Below, piece by piece: positions 11,101 through 18,269 of a DNA stretch of 64,000 nucleotides. The position numbers and the translations under genes are program-made. The stretch comes from CBDBDZ01 sp965204215. GTDB lineage: Bacteria; Pseudomonadota; Gammaproteobacteria; Pseudomonadales; GM7GCV1. The notes below the pieces were generated by a model. The model was given only the letters and a program-made list of their open reading frames with translations, was not told the origin of the DNA and did not search any database. The first letter of the stretch is position 1, and every line of letters starts with the position of its first letter. The DNA is taken from positions 744,001 through 808,000 of the forward strand of contig CBDBDZ010000013.1 in NCBI GenBank assembly GCA_965204215.1, in the 5' to 3' direction.

Positions 11101-12487
11101 GATAGTTGGCAATCGTAGTATCGGTGTCGGTTGCTATAAGCATAATGTTTAAGGTATTGTCTTCCTCAACGCTGAAAGATCTATCCAGTGCTTCTGGTGC
11201 CTGATTCGCTGCATCGGTTACTGTAACAGTAATCGCCAGAGTTGAACTGTCCATACTATCAGTTGCACTGACGATAACCGAGTAATCATTATCTGCACCC
11301 GAATCCGTTGGGTTTTCAAAATCAGGAGCAGAATTAAAAGCAAGTACCGCATTGTTGAGGGTAAATGAATTGGAGTCTGACCCGCCTGTTATCGAAAACG
11401 TAATCGTATCGTTTTCTACATCGGTAGCGGTTAGCGTAACCACTGCCGAGGTACTGTTTTCAGCAAAAAAAACGCTTGAACTGGAAGAAAACCCAGGAGC
11501 ATCATTAACAGCTGTAACAGTAATGTCGTACCTCGCTACTCTTGACACTGCCCCATTATTATCAGTTGCTGTAAACTCAATAAAATCACTGCCATTAAAA
11601 TTGCTATTGGGACTGTACACATGTGAAGTTCCCGTACCCGTTAAAGTACCATTACCCGGCTGTGTCACAATTTGATAGCTGGCAATCGTAGCAACGGTGT
11701 CGGTTGCTATAAGCATAATGCTTAAGGTATTGTCTTCCTCAACACTAAAAGATCTGTCCAGTGCTTCAGGTGGCTGATTGATAAAAATAAGGTCAGCTAC
11801 ATCGGTTACTGTAACAGTAATCGTTTGAGTTGAACTGCCCATACCATCAGTTGCACTGACTATAACTGAGTAATTATTATCTGCATCCGAATCCGTTGGG
11901 TTTTCAAAATCAGGAGCAGAATTAAAAGAAATTACCGTATTGTTGAGGGTAAATGAATTGGAGTCTGACCCGCCTGTTATCGAAAACGTAATCGCATCGT
12001 TGTCTACATCGGTAGCTGTTAGTGTAACCACTGCCGAGGTACTGTTTTCAGCAAAAAAAACGCTTGAACTGGAAGAAAACCCAGGAGCATCATTAGCAGG
12101 TGTAACAGTAATGTCGTACCTCGCTACTCTTGACACTGCCCCTTCACTATCAGTTGCTGTAAACTCAATAAAATCACTGCCATTAAAATTGCTATTGGGA
12201 CTGTACACACGTGAAGCTCCCGTACCCGTTAAAGTGCCATTACCCGGCTGTGTCACAATTTGATAGCTGGCAATCGTAGCATCGGCGGCGGTTGCTATAA
12301 GCATAATGCCTAAGGTATTGTCTTCCTCAACACTAAAAGATCTATCCAGTGCTTCAGGTGCCTGGTTAAGTGAACTATCACCTCCACCTCCACCTCCACT
12401 TCCACCTCCACATGAACTGAGCGTAATCAGGGTAGCAATTAGACTAAGTAGCTTGCTAAGTTTCACTTGTATATTTTTTTGTTTCAT
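5156..12487 (-). CDS. Giant repeat lipoprotein, copy 2, with beta-propeller-like tail
   Basis: The protein has about 2443 residues. The start is set at 12487 (MKQKNIQVKLSK), because a strong promoter at 12540-12567 lies between it and the longer in-frame start at 12574. A lipobox LITLSSC is followed by a Gly-rich linker (GGGSGGGGGGDSS). Nine 191-residue units follow, each a tandem-95-like module plus a cadherin-like module; the second unit carries a five-residue insertion at its start. A linker of about 100 residues with an Asp-rich stretch (FDDEDDD) leads into about twelve NHL-like repeats of roughly 49 residues (LVLDSNNNRVLVTD ... AIIAVDLTTGNRTVIS ... TGSG). The tail could form one or two beta-propellers. 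I infer a surface-exposed adhesion or binding lipoprotein; the ligand is unknown. Confidence 0.9.
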   Translation of the reverse strand: MKQKNIQVKLSKLLSLIATLITLSSCGGGSGGGGGGDSSLNQAPEALDRSFSVEEDNTLGIMLIATAADATIASYQIVTQPGNGTLTGTGASRVYSPNSNFNGSDFIEFTATDSEGAVSRVARYDITVTPANDAPGFSSSSSVFFAENSTSAVVTLTATDVDNDAITFSITGGSDSNSFTLNNTVISFNSAPDFENPTDSDADNNYSVIVSATDGMGSSTQTITVTVTDVADLIFINQPPEALDRSFSVEEDNTLSIMLIATDTVATIASYQIVTQPGNGTLTGTGTSHVYSPNSNFNGSDFIEFTATDNNGAVSRVARYDITVTAVNDAPGFSSSSSVFFAENSTSAVVTLTATDVENDTITFSITGGSDSNSFTLNNAVLAFNSAPDFENPTDSGADNDYSVIVSATDSMDSSTLAITVTVTDAANQAPEALDRSFSVEEDNTLNIMLIATDTDTTIANYQIVTQPGNGTLTGTGASRVYSPNSNFNGSDFIEFTATDSEEAVSRVARYDITVTADNDAPEFSSSSSVFFAENSTSAVVTLTATDVDNDTITFSITGGSDSNSFTLNNAVLAFNSAPDFENPTDSGADNDYSVTVSATDGMDSSTLAITVTVTDAANQPPEALDSSFSVEEDNTLNIMLIAIAPDATIASYQIVTPPGNGTLTGTGASRVYSPNSNFNGSDFIEFTATDSEGAVSRVARYDITVTAVNDAPGFSSSSSVFFVENSTSAVVTLTATDVENDTITFSITGGSDSNSFTLNNAVLAFNSAPDFENPTDSDADNDYSVIVSATDSMDSSTLAITVTVTDAANQPPIALDSSFSVEEDNTLNIMLIAIAADTTIASYQIVTQPGNGTLTGTGASRLYSPNSNFNGSDFIEFTATDSEGAVSRVARYDITVTAVNDAPGFSSSSSVFFAENSTSAVVTLTATDVENDTITFSITGGSDSNSFTLNNAVLAFNSAPDFENPTDSDADNNYSVIVSATDSMDSSTLAITVTVTDAANQPPEALDSSFSVEEDNTLNIMLIATDTDTTIASYQIVTQPGNGTLTGTGASRVYSPNSNFNGSDFIEFTATDSEGAVSRVARYDITVTAVNDAPGFSSSSSVFFAENSTSAVVTLTATDVENDTITFSITGGSDSNSFTLNNAVLAFNSAPDFENPTDSDADNNYSVIVSATDSMDSSTLAITVTVTDAANQPPEALDSSFSVEEDNTLNIMLIATDTDTTIASYQIVTQPGNGTLTGTGASRVYSPNSNFNGSDFIEFTATDSEGAVSRVARYDITVTAVNDAPGFSSSSSVFFVENSTSAVVTLTATDVENDTFTFSITGGSDSNSFTLNNAVLAFNSAPDFENPTDSGADNDYSVTVSATDGMDSSTLAITVTVTDAANQPPEALDRSFSVEEDNTLNIMLIAIAPDATIASYQIVTPPGNGTLTGTGASRVYSPNSNFNGSDFIEFTATDSEEAVSRVARYDITVTAVNDAPGFSSSSTVFFVENSTSAVVTLTATDVENDTITFSITGGSDSNSFTLNNAVLAFNSAPDFENPTDSDTDNDYSVTVSATDGMDSSTLAITVTVTDAANQAPEALDRSFSVEEDNTLNIMLIATDTDTTIASYQIVTQPVNGTLTGTGASRLYSPNSNFNGSDFIEFTATDSEEAVSRVARYDITVTAVNDAPGFSSSSTVFFAENSTSAVVTLTATDVENDAITFSITGGSDSNSFTLNNAVLAFNSAPDFENPTDSDTDNDYSVTVSATDGMDSSTLAITVTVTDESQLRLTVSYPPPNSNLGGGATQTTVTGNLFDDEDDDVSTTDIDSVMVNSIAAQLGDGNSRWLTRVPVSAGFNTLTIDVSDGLTTESVIQLLNNAPILGTVNDMVLDSTNNRLLIVDGSLNIIAALNLTTGNHSVSSASGTGSGIDFGTLLGLVLDSNNNRILVTDSELNAIIAVDLVTGNRSLISAFGTGSGISFAFPSNLVLDSNNNRVLVTDANLFAIIAVDLTTGDRSIISSLVTGSGTDFAFPNDLVLDSNNNRILVTDSFLNAIIEVDLTTGNRTVISDNATGSGVNFLFSSGIVLDSNNNRVLVIDSFLNAIIAVDLATGNRTVISDNSTGSGFNFSLLLDSIVLDSNNNRVLVANTNPNAIVAVDLTTGDRTVMLLINSDVVSGINFSFPTAAVLDNNNNRLLVADAAPNNAAIVEEDLATGNRNLISDLNTGSGTNLNFPSGLALDSGNNRVLVTDSGSAALIAVDLSTGNRTVISDSSTGSGIDFVVPQDLVLDSDNNRVLVSDGSTAVIAVDLATGNRTVISDSSTGSGIDFGFLHGLVLDSDNNRILVSDEGIISIVAVDLATGDRTVISGSSTGSGTNFISPFSIVLDGNNNRVLVTDIILNAIVAVDLATGNRTVISGENTSFGFNFSFPTDLVLDSNNNRLLVIDADLNNIITVDLATGERAIDFR
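5160..6900 (-). repeat. About twelve NHL-like propeller repeats (roughly 147 bp each)
   Basis: The C-terminal third of the gene consists of about twelve units with consensus LDSNNNRVLV-D, then IAVDL-TGNRT-IS, then TGSG. The spacing is about 49 codons with small length variations. Units share protein more than DNA identity, unlike the 573-bp array, so they are older. The N/D-rich turn in each unit resembles blade turns of NHL or SMP-30 propellers. Confidence 0.8.
7205..12365 (-). repeat. Nine tandem 573-bp coding repeats
   Basis: Equivalent points recur at 7341, 7914, 8487, 9060, 9633, 10206, 10779, 11352 and 11940. The spacing is 573 bp, except 588 bp at the N-terminal end because of a 15-bp insertion. 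Neighbouring units differ at only scattered bases. Sequence variants (for example GTC/GTT in the PTDS codons, or GCATCGGGGGCGATT blocks) are shared between non-adjacent units in patchwork fashion, as expected for unequal crossing-over or conversion. Confidence 0.93.
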
Positions 12488-12539
12488 TTGTATATTTCCC
12501 AATTTTGTTTGCAAGACGTGAAATATTCTGATGGGTGAG

Positions 12540-12567
12540 ATTATATAGAATATCGAAAGTTTGTCAA
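12540..12567 (-). promoter_or_regulatory. Sigma-70 type promoter of the giant lipoprotein gene
   Basis: On the lower strand TTGACA (12567-12562) and TATAAT (12545-12540) are perfect consensus hexamers with a 16-bp spacer. Transcription would start near 12533, about 45 bases upstream of the ATG at 12487, which has a GGGA about nine bases before it. This placement argues against the longer reading-frame start at 12574. Copy 1 lacks this promoter because IS30 interrupts its 5' end. Confidence 0.8.
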
Positions 12568-12574
12568 ATCCCAT

Positions 12575-13040
12575 ACATCTAGTCCTGCAGGAATGTTTCG
12601 AGATACTTACTCCAAAAAGCGATTATTTGTTAATTTTGATAGAATGCCGATATTAATGACACACCATTTTTTATTATGAGTATTTTTTATGTCGATGATT
12701 AAGTCTCGATTGGAGTAAAACAAATCGAAATATCCACTTTTGGATATAGCTCTATAAAAATCCAGCAGTTACAAATTCTGTAGCTTCGCCATGGGTATTT
12801 TTTCAACCTAATTGATAAGCACTGATAAACGCCAAAAGAAAAGTTATTAACATTGATGTAGCGTAAAAATAAAACAAGTTAGTTCCGATTTGTTTGTTAT
12901 TTTGGATTTCAAATCATGACACTTCAAAATGCAAATAAAAACAACTCTAGTTAATTTACTAGCGGTAGGCTTTGGTTTTTTGCATCTTTTTGCCTTGTAT
13001 TCTCATCATTTATGGCATTGTGCAAAACTCTCGTTGCGTT
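12575..13040. other. Intergenic stretch, no gene recognised
   Basis: This AT-rich stretch of about 470 bases lies between the promoter of the giant lipoprotein gene and the 3' end of the SMP-30-like pseudogene. Both strands are broken by stops and I recognise no protein. Near 13018-13033 the sequence ATTGTGCAAAACTCTC resembles one end of the inverted-repeat element at 22667-22862, possibly a relic, but the match is short. Confidence 0.5.
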
Positions 13041-13186
13041 TTACTTTGGAATAGATGCCAGTCTATCGCCGCTAAATGTGCCTAGCCAAAGCCGGTTGCT
13101 GACAGGTAGGGCAACGGTAACAAAACCAAAATTATCAGGGTTAAGGTGATATTGTTTTAGTGTGCTTATTAACTCTGCATTAAATA

Positions 13187-14264
13187 TTCGAAATTATTAA
13201 GCTGCATATTTAATTTTCTGATGCTTGAAATAAGATTGAATTCTTTCGGGTTGCTGTTGTAGCAGATTCATATGCTTATCTAATTTTTTAGCAATATCCC
13301 CTTTCTTTCGAGTCGGTTTATCAGCACCCATTGAGCGCTTTAAATCACAATTGAGATACTCATCGGGGTTAAGTTCAGGGGAATAGCTAGGCAGATAGAA
13401 GACCTCAATTTTTTCAGTATTACCTGCTAACCATTCTTGAACCAATTTAGCATGATGTACGCGTAAGTTATCAACAATCAAAAAAACCTTTTTAGATGAT
13501 TGCTTTATTAATTGTTTCAAAAATTTGATGAAGACCTGAGCCGTGAACTTATCGTCATAGACCATAAAATGAAGTTTTCCTTGATTAGTAATGGTTGACA
13601 CCATGTTAACTCGTTCACGCTTAGCCTGAGATAATACTAAAACTGGTGTTTGCCCTTTAGGAGCATAACCGCGAGGATAATGCTCTTGACTCGAAATACC
13701 TGTTTCATCACCCCAGTGAATTTCTGCGTCTTCATCCTGGGCGCGTTGGTGAATTGCAGGATAATCTTCATCAAGCCACTGTTGAACTTGAGCAGGTTGC
13801 TGTTCATAACTACGTTTGACTGGACGCTGGGGGGTAAAACCCCAACGATTAAGGTAAAGACAGACAGTTCGATAGGCTAAATCAATTGAAAATTCATCAT
13901 CAATCAATTGTTGAACTGCTTTGATTGACCACAGTGCAAAATCCAACTTTAACTGGTCTGGTGCCTTATCAATAATCAACTTCTGAATATGTTTTTCTTG
14001 CTCCGGTGTTAAGTCCCGTCCCACTCCCAATGGGCGTCCTCGTGGTTTTTCTTTGGTGAGCTTTTCGCCTGATGCTTTATATTCACGTAGCCATTCTGAT
14101 ACCGTGATATAGCGAAGACCAAGCTCTTCGGCTATGGTTTTTTTTGTACGGTCTCCCTTCTTGTAAAGGCGAAGACAAATTTTTTTCAATTCTAGTCGAG
14201 ACTCGGGGCTAAGGGTTCTTAAATCTACTTGTTTCATGACTAGTATTATAACATAAAATTATGA
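13187..14264 (-). mobile_element. IS630-family insertion sequence
   Basis: The element carries a single intact transposase and is bordered by TA dinucleotides (near 13185-13186 and 14265-14266), as expected for the TA target of the IS630/Tc1 group. Terminal inverted repeats are weak (TATCATAATTTTATG against TATTCGAAATTATT). It interrupts the SMP-30-like gene. Borders are accurate to a few bases. Confidence 0.82.
13197..14237 (-). CDS. IS630-family transposase
   Basis: A complete 346-residue transposase of the IS630 group. The N-terminal half has two helix-turn-helix segments (KKTIAEELGLRYITVSEWL and a winged-helix region ending YRTVCLYLNRWGF). The DDE_3 catalytic domain follows, with Asp in EIHWGDETGI, Asp in FLIVDNLRVHHA and Glu in SPELNPDEYLNCDLK. 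The frame and all three acidic residues are intact, so the element looks potentially active. It is transcribed in the same direction as the gene it disrupts. Confidence 0.95.
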   Translation of the reverse strand: MKQVDLRTLSPESRLELKKICLRLYKKGDRTKKTIAEELGLRYITVSEWLREYKASGEKLTKEKPRGRPLGVGRDLTPEQEKHIQKLIIDKAPDQLKLDFALWSIKAVQQLIDDEFSIDLAYRTVCLYLNRWGFTPQRPVKRSYEQQPAQVQQWLDEDYPAIHQRAQDEDAEIHWGDETGISSQEHYPRGYAPKGQTPVLVLSQAKRERVNMVSTITNQGKLHFMVYDDKFTAQVFIKFLKQLIKQSSKKVFLIVDNLRVHHAKLVQEWLAGNTEKIEVFYLPSYSPELNPDEYLNCDLKRSMGADKPTRKKGDIAKKLDKHMNLLQQQPERIQSYFKHQKIKYAA

Positions 14265-15650
14265 TATATTCATGCAGGGTTAATAAGTCATTACTGTCAA
14301 GTTGATAAATACTGAAGGGCAACGGGCACGTACTTGCTTCAGGAGAGCAGGTAAGCCCATCTAATACTTCGTGGTCAAGGCTAATGGTCCATAGACTATC
14401 ACCATCAACCACCAAATTATCAGGTGAATTGATTGCCAGTTTTGCGCTGATTTCAGCGTTTGCCAGGTTAAGTGCTGTAATAGAATCGCCCAAATTATGC
14501 ACGATATAGAGCGTTTTGGTCTGGGTATTAATACTAATGCCATTGGGCATGGCGCCTTCGGTGTTAGGTACTTTGGTATAGCCAGATTCGGGTGACCATT
14601 TAAGAACATAACCTGTATTTTGTTTGAGTACAGATTGCAGCAAAAAGTCGGTAATACCAAAGTTAAACCCGTACATGTGGGTTACATAAAATTCACCGTT
14701 GTTATCTAGTGCAATATCGTTAAGAAAATGATTTTCAGGAGGAAGCGTACAACCGCGCCAAATTAATTGCCAGGTTTGTGCTTTGGGTACGAGTTCAAAT
14801 AACTCTACTGATTCGCGTGGAAAGTGATTGATAATAGCAAACTGATAACGCTTATCTTCTCTGGTTACTAAATCAATACCATGAGGTCCAAAAACCTTAT
14901 CGGGGTGAGCACTACAGTTGGAATCTCCCCAGGAATTGTCAGCATAACTGATTTCAATGTGGTTGAAGCGCTTAGTTTGTAAATTGAACAGGCTGATATT
15001 TCCAGCTGACATTTCGTGAATTGGAGTAATGCTGCCAAATTCTGATAGAAGAATATAGCGATTGTCAGGAGTTGCAACTAAATCTTCAGGGTTATCGACA
15101 TTGCAATAGATGGCAATATTGTGTTCATCAGCTTGTTGGATGGACTGTTCACAAGGATAAGCTTCCGCTATTTCGCCAATATACCCCCGAAAGAGTACAA
15201 ATATTCCCAGGATGAACACTATTATTGAAAGAGGAATCATCCAAAGATAATAACGGCACATTATTGCGTTACAGACATTCCAATAAAGTGTTTGAAACTT
15301 GATAAGAATAATAGCTTCTATTGTGCTAGTAATTCCAATAATCAGCAGGGTAAACCCTAATGCAGAACGATTCCAATCTAATTGAACAGCCCCTATTAAT
15401 AACGTAATACCAAAGGCTAGTGTTACCAGTCCACATTTGGTCAAAAATTTTTCCCGATTGTTTAGTTGATTGACATAATTCCATAATTTAGTCGCAAGCG
15501 GCTTAACAAGCAGCGTTAAAGATACGATAATAAGCAATACTGCAATAGTTGTTTGGGTAGCCATAATACAGTTCTTGATTCAGAAAATGAATATAATACT
15601 CCGACTTAATTCAGCCATCAAATTATCTTTGCCGATTAGACCTAACAAAA

Positions 15651-16292
15651 ATGCCCAATAATAATGTAATTAATTTTTTTCAAATTGGTGCAATAGCGAC
15701 AATTGAATTAAATAACCCTGAACAGCACAATGTGCTTACTAAATCAGCTATTCAAAATTTTTGTCATTGTCTGGATATGGTAGCAACAGACTCAACAATT
15801 AAAGTTTTGGTAATCAGAGCGGTGGGGAATAAAACATTTTGTGCAGGAGCTAGTTTGGATGAAATCGGGGCGGGGCAGCTTAGTGCCGCTGAATTTGCTG
15901 AATTGCCCAACAAAATTTCGGCAATAACCATACCGACCATTTGCGCATTAAACGGCGATGTTTTTGGGGGAGGTGTAGAATTGGGTATTTGTTGTGATTT
16001 CAGAATTGGGGTCAAGGGCATGAAATTGAAAATTCCAGCAGCCAGGCTTGGGGTTAAATACCCAGCTAAAGGCGTCAGGCGTTATCAGCAGGTATTGGGA
16101 ATGAATACAGCCAAAAGGTTGTTAATGCGCTGTGAGTCATTAAATGCCAGTCAATTATTAGAGTATGGCTACTTAACTCAATTAGTTGGTTTTGAGCAAC
16201 TAAGTGATTCAGTAGACTTGCTGTGTGATGAATTGTTGGCATTAGATTCTGATGCGCTAATGGCTATTAAAGATGCGTTTGAATTTGTTTAA
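15651..16292 (+). CDS. Enoyl-CoA hydratase/isomerase family protein (short)
   Basis: A crotonase-fold protein of 213 residues. The first oxyanion-hole segment is FCAGASLDEI (about residues 64-73) and the second is NGDVFGGGVELGICCDFRIG (about 101-120). The usual catalytic Glu of hydratases would fall near RLGVKYPAKGVRRY, where no clear acidic pair is seen, so hydratase activity is uncertain. It is 40-50 residues shorter than typical family members, mainly at the C-terminus, which is used for trimer contacts. The stop codon sits inside the TTTAA target duplication of the MITE-1 copy that follows; removing the MITE keeps the same stop, so the insertion did not truncate it. Confidence 0.82.
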   Translation: MPNNNVINFFQIGAIATIELNNPEQHNVLTKSAIQNFCHCLDMVATDSTIKVLVIRAVGNKTFCAGASLDEIGAGQLSAAEFAELPNKISAITIPTICALNGDVFGGGVELGICCDFRIGVKGMKLKIPAARLGVKYPAKGVRRYQQVLGMNTAKRLLMRCESLNASQLLEYGYLTQLVGFEQLSDSVDLLCDELLALDSDALMAIKDAFEFV

Positions 16293-16465
16293 CCCAAATT
16301 ATGCATTAGAAACCTACTACATCCAAAAATGACTTCAAAAACATCAGCTTGCTTGAAAAATAATGCTCACTATAGCCCTGCTATGTTTCCGCTTATTTTG
16401 CTTGCGCGATCTACTGTTTTATTGCCATTTCTGCCTTCGCTACAATTTCTAATGCATAATTTGGG
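16293..16465. mobile_element. MITE-1 copy B (173 bp)
   Basis: Perfect terminal inverted repeats CCCAAATTATGCATTAGA at both ends. The 5-bp target duplication is TTTAA (16288-16292 and 16466-16470). The interior matches the reverse complement of copies A and C at roughly three of four positions, so it belongs to an older or different subfamily and is inserted in the opposite orientation. It separates the crotonase gene from the symporter gene and may affect their cotranscription. Confidence 0.92.
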
Positions 16466-16492
16466 TTTAATTTATTACATAAGAGAACAATT

Positions 16493-17746
16493 ATGAAATC
16501 TATCCCTCTTCACTATCAGGTATTTATTGCTATCGTTATTGCGACGATTATGGGAATCACCATTGGTGATAATTCGACCTGGATAGGCATTTACAATTTT
16601 TTTGGGACCTTATTTCTTAACGCGTTGAAAATGATAGTGGTGCCGCTTATTATGTCCTCCATCGTTTGTGGGGTAGTGAATTTAGCCTCGCAGGAAGGAT
16701 TGGGCAGAATTGGAAGTAAAACTATAGGATTTTATCTGTTTTCCGGTTTCACTGCTGTGGTGTTAGGGCTTGTGGTGGTCAATGTTATTGCGCCAGGTTT
16801 AATCAATGGACAGCCTGCTGGTGAGCAACTTCAATTGACGGTGACTTCTGAGCAAATCAATCAATTAACCGATAAAGTGGCGGGACGAAGCTCTGGCGAT
16901 ATATTCGATATATTTTTGCGTATGGTACCCCCCAATATTGTTTCAGCAGCAGCGAATGGGCAAATGCTGGGGTTAATCTTTTTCAGTATTATCTTTGGCG
17001 TGTTTATGAGCAGAATTGAAACTCGATTAGCAGATAATATGCGAAATTTTTGGGAAAGCTTGTTGGAAATTATGATGTTAATGACTACCTGGATTCTTAA
17101 ATTTGCACCTATTGGTGTATGGGGCTTGGTTGCTAAGACAGTAGCTACTACTGGCTTTTCTGCTTTTCAACCTGTATTGTTATTTTTTATAGCAGTGGCG
17201 TTAAGTTTAGTATTGCATTTGACCGTTACTTTATCGGTAATGTTAAAGTTATTGGGAAATGTCAATCCATTAAAACATTTCAATGGCATGCTGCCTGCAC
17301 TGTTGACTGCATTTTCAACTGCATCATCTTCATCAACGCTGCCTGTTACCATTCGCAATGTGCAAAGTTCTGGTGTGTCTAATAAAACGACCAGTTTTGT
17401 TTTGCCGCTGGGTGCTACAGTAAATATGAACGGAACGGCATTATATGAGTGTATGGCTGCCATGTTTATTGCTCAAGCCTACGGACTTGACTTAACATTT
17501 AGTACGCAGTTGTTAATTGTGATCACAGCATTGTTGACATCCATCGGTGTTGCAGGGATACCTGCGGCAAGTCTGGTTGCTATTAGTGTCATTTTAACTG
17601 CTGTTGGTTTGCCCTTGGAAGGCTTGGGGCTTTTATTAATTACCGATAGAATACTGGATATGATGCGAACGGCTGTCAATGTCTACAGCGATTCCTGTGG
17701 TGCGGTGATAATTGCTAAATCGGAAGGAGAAAATTTAAAGCTTTAA
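16493..17746 (+). CDS. Dicarboxylate/amino acid:cation symporter (DAACS family)
   Basis: A 417-residue inner-membrane carrier of the GltP/DctA family. Hallmarks are the N-terminal LNALKMIVVPLIMSSIVCGV, the serine-rich re-entrant loop AFSTASSSSTLPVTIRN, the NMNGTALYE motif of TM7 that contributes to sodium/substrate binding, and the second hairpin GVAGIPAASLV. The C-terminal DRILDMMRTAVNVYSD segment contains the Asp and Arg/Thr positions that determine substrate type; DRxxDMxRTxxNVxGD is the usual form, and here the Gly is Ser. Substrate could be glutamate, aspartate or a C4-dicarboxylate; I cannot decide. The start has AAGAGAAC upstream. Confidence 0.93.
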   Translation: MKSIPLHYQVFIAIVIATIMGITIGDNSTWIGIYNFFGTLFLNALKMIVVPLIMSSIVCGVVNLASQEGLGRIGSKTIGFYLFSGFTAVVLGLVVVNVIAPGLINGQPAGEQLQLTVTSEQINQLTDKVAGRSSGDIFDIFLRMVPPNIVSAAANGQMLGLIFFSIIFGVFMSRIETRLADNMRNFWESLLEIMMLMTTWILKFAPIGVWGLVAKTVATTGFSAFQPVLLFFIAVALSLVLHLTVTLSVMLKLLGNVNPLKHFNGMLPALLTAFSTASSSSTLPVTIRNVQSSGVSNKTTSFVLPLGATVNMNGTALYECMAAMFIAQAYGLDLTFSTQLLIVITALLTSIGVAGIPAASLVAISVILTAVGLPLEGLGLLLITDRILDMMRTAVNVYSDSCGAVIIAKSEGENLKL

Positions 17747-17793
17747 AGGGACTTTAAATCAGTATGAGAGCAAAAAATTTTTATTGCAAAGGT

Positions 17794-17813
17794 CTCGGTA
17801 TTTATTATCCGAG
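17794..17813. terminator. Hairpin between convergent genes
   Basis: CTCGG and CCGAG flank a ten-base AT-rich loop between the 3' ends of the symporter gene and the convergent flavodoxin-like gene. It is followed by TTAAAAAA on the upper strand and has no clear U-tract in either direction, so it is at best a weak bidirectional terminator. Confidence 0.4.
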
Positions 17814-18266
17814 TTAAAAAATACCCATTTCCAAACCTGCACTCATGGTTGCCGCCAGTTTTTGACAAGCCTCTATATGAGATTGAATAACATTACCTTT
17901 GATTAACAGCGGTGGCTGAATGAGTTTCCATTTAAGTCCTGTTAATATCGGTTCAATACTGCGGATAGCACCTGTGCCATCGTTGCCTGCTTTAACGTAA
18001 AGCGCTATGGGTAATCCTTGTTTGGGTTCAAGGCATAACGGATAAATTCGCTCAAAAAAATCTTTGATTTGCCCGCTCATATAAGCAAAGTTTTCAGTTG
18101 TTCCTATAATGATTCCATCACAATTAAGCACATCGTCAACCGTGGCTTCCAGTGGCAGTTTAAATTGAATTTTTATTTGATTATTTTTTGCTCCCTGTAT
18201 AACTGCATCCTTTAATTGCAGGCAACTGTCACTAGGACAGTTGGCTACAATCAGGAGCGTGGTCAT
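17814..18266 (-). CDS. Flavodoxin-like NAD(P)H-dependent FMN reductase family protein
   Basis: A 150-residue protein with a flavodoxin-type fold. The first strand TTLLIVANCPSDS leads into the FMN phosphate loop region, and the central segment CDGIIIGTTENFAYMSGQIKDF resembles the second FMN-contacting loop (GTPxYxxxxxxxxKxF) of FMN reductases. GLPIALYVKAGNDGTGAI is the third strand and loop. It starts 3 bases after the stop of fhs on the same strand, so the two are probably cotranscribed. The electron partner is not evident. Confidence 0.82.
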   Translation of the reverse strand: MTTLLIVANCPSDSCLQLKDAVIQGAKNNQIKIQFKLPLEATVDDVLNCDGIIIGTTENFAYMSGQIKDFFERIYPLCLEPKQGLPIALYVKAGNDGTGAIRSIEPILTGLKWKLIQPPLLIKGNVIQSHIEACQKLAATMSAGLEMGIF

Positions 18267-18269
18267 GTT

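Larger units (their letters stand above)
13041..15564 (-). pseudogene. Membrane-anchored SMP-30/NHL-like protein, split by IS630
   Basis: The N-terminal half starts at 15564 (MATQTTIAVLLIIV) and has about four predicted membrane segments in the first 130 residues. A soluble part resembling SMP-30/gluconolactonase-like propeller proteins follows (PEDLVATPDNRYIL, HGIDLVTREDKR, NDIALDNNGEFYVTH, PNGISINTQTKTLYIVH, LVVDGDSLWTI). The gene is cut after LDSNDLLTLHEY by an IS630 element. The missing C-terminus lies beyond the element (NAELISTLKQYHLNP, then PVSNRLWLGTFSGDRLASIP and a stop at 13041). The two halves are not in the same frame after simple excision, so the break is probably fixed. Substrate unknown. 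Confidence 0.82.

Noticed and set aside
244..12263. Upper-strand reading frames of 107 residues repeated every 573 bp
   Set aside because: They are antisense shadows of the lower-strand repeat array; each carries the same sequence because the array repeats, and none has its own ribosome-binding site.
12488..12574. Longer N-terminus of the giant lipoprotein from 12574
   Set aside because: A perfect -35/-10 pair lies inside that extension, and the lipoprotein signal peptide begins at 12487.
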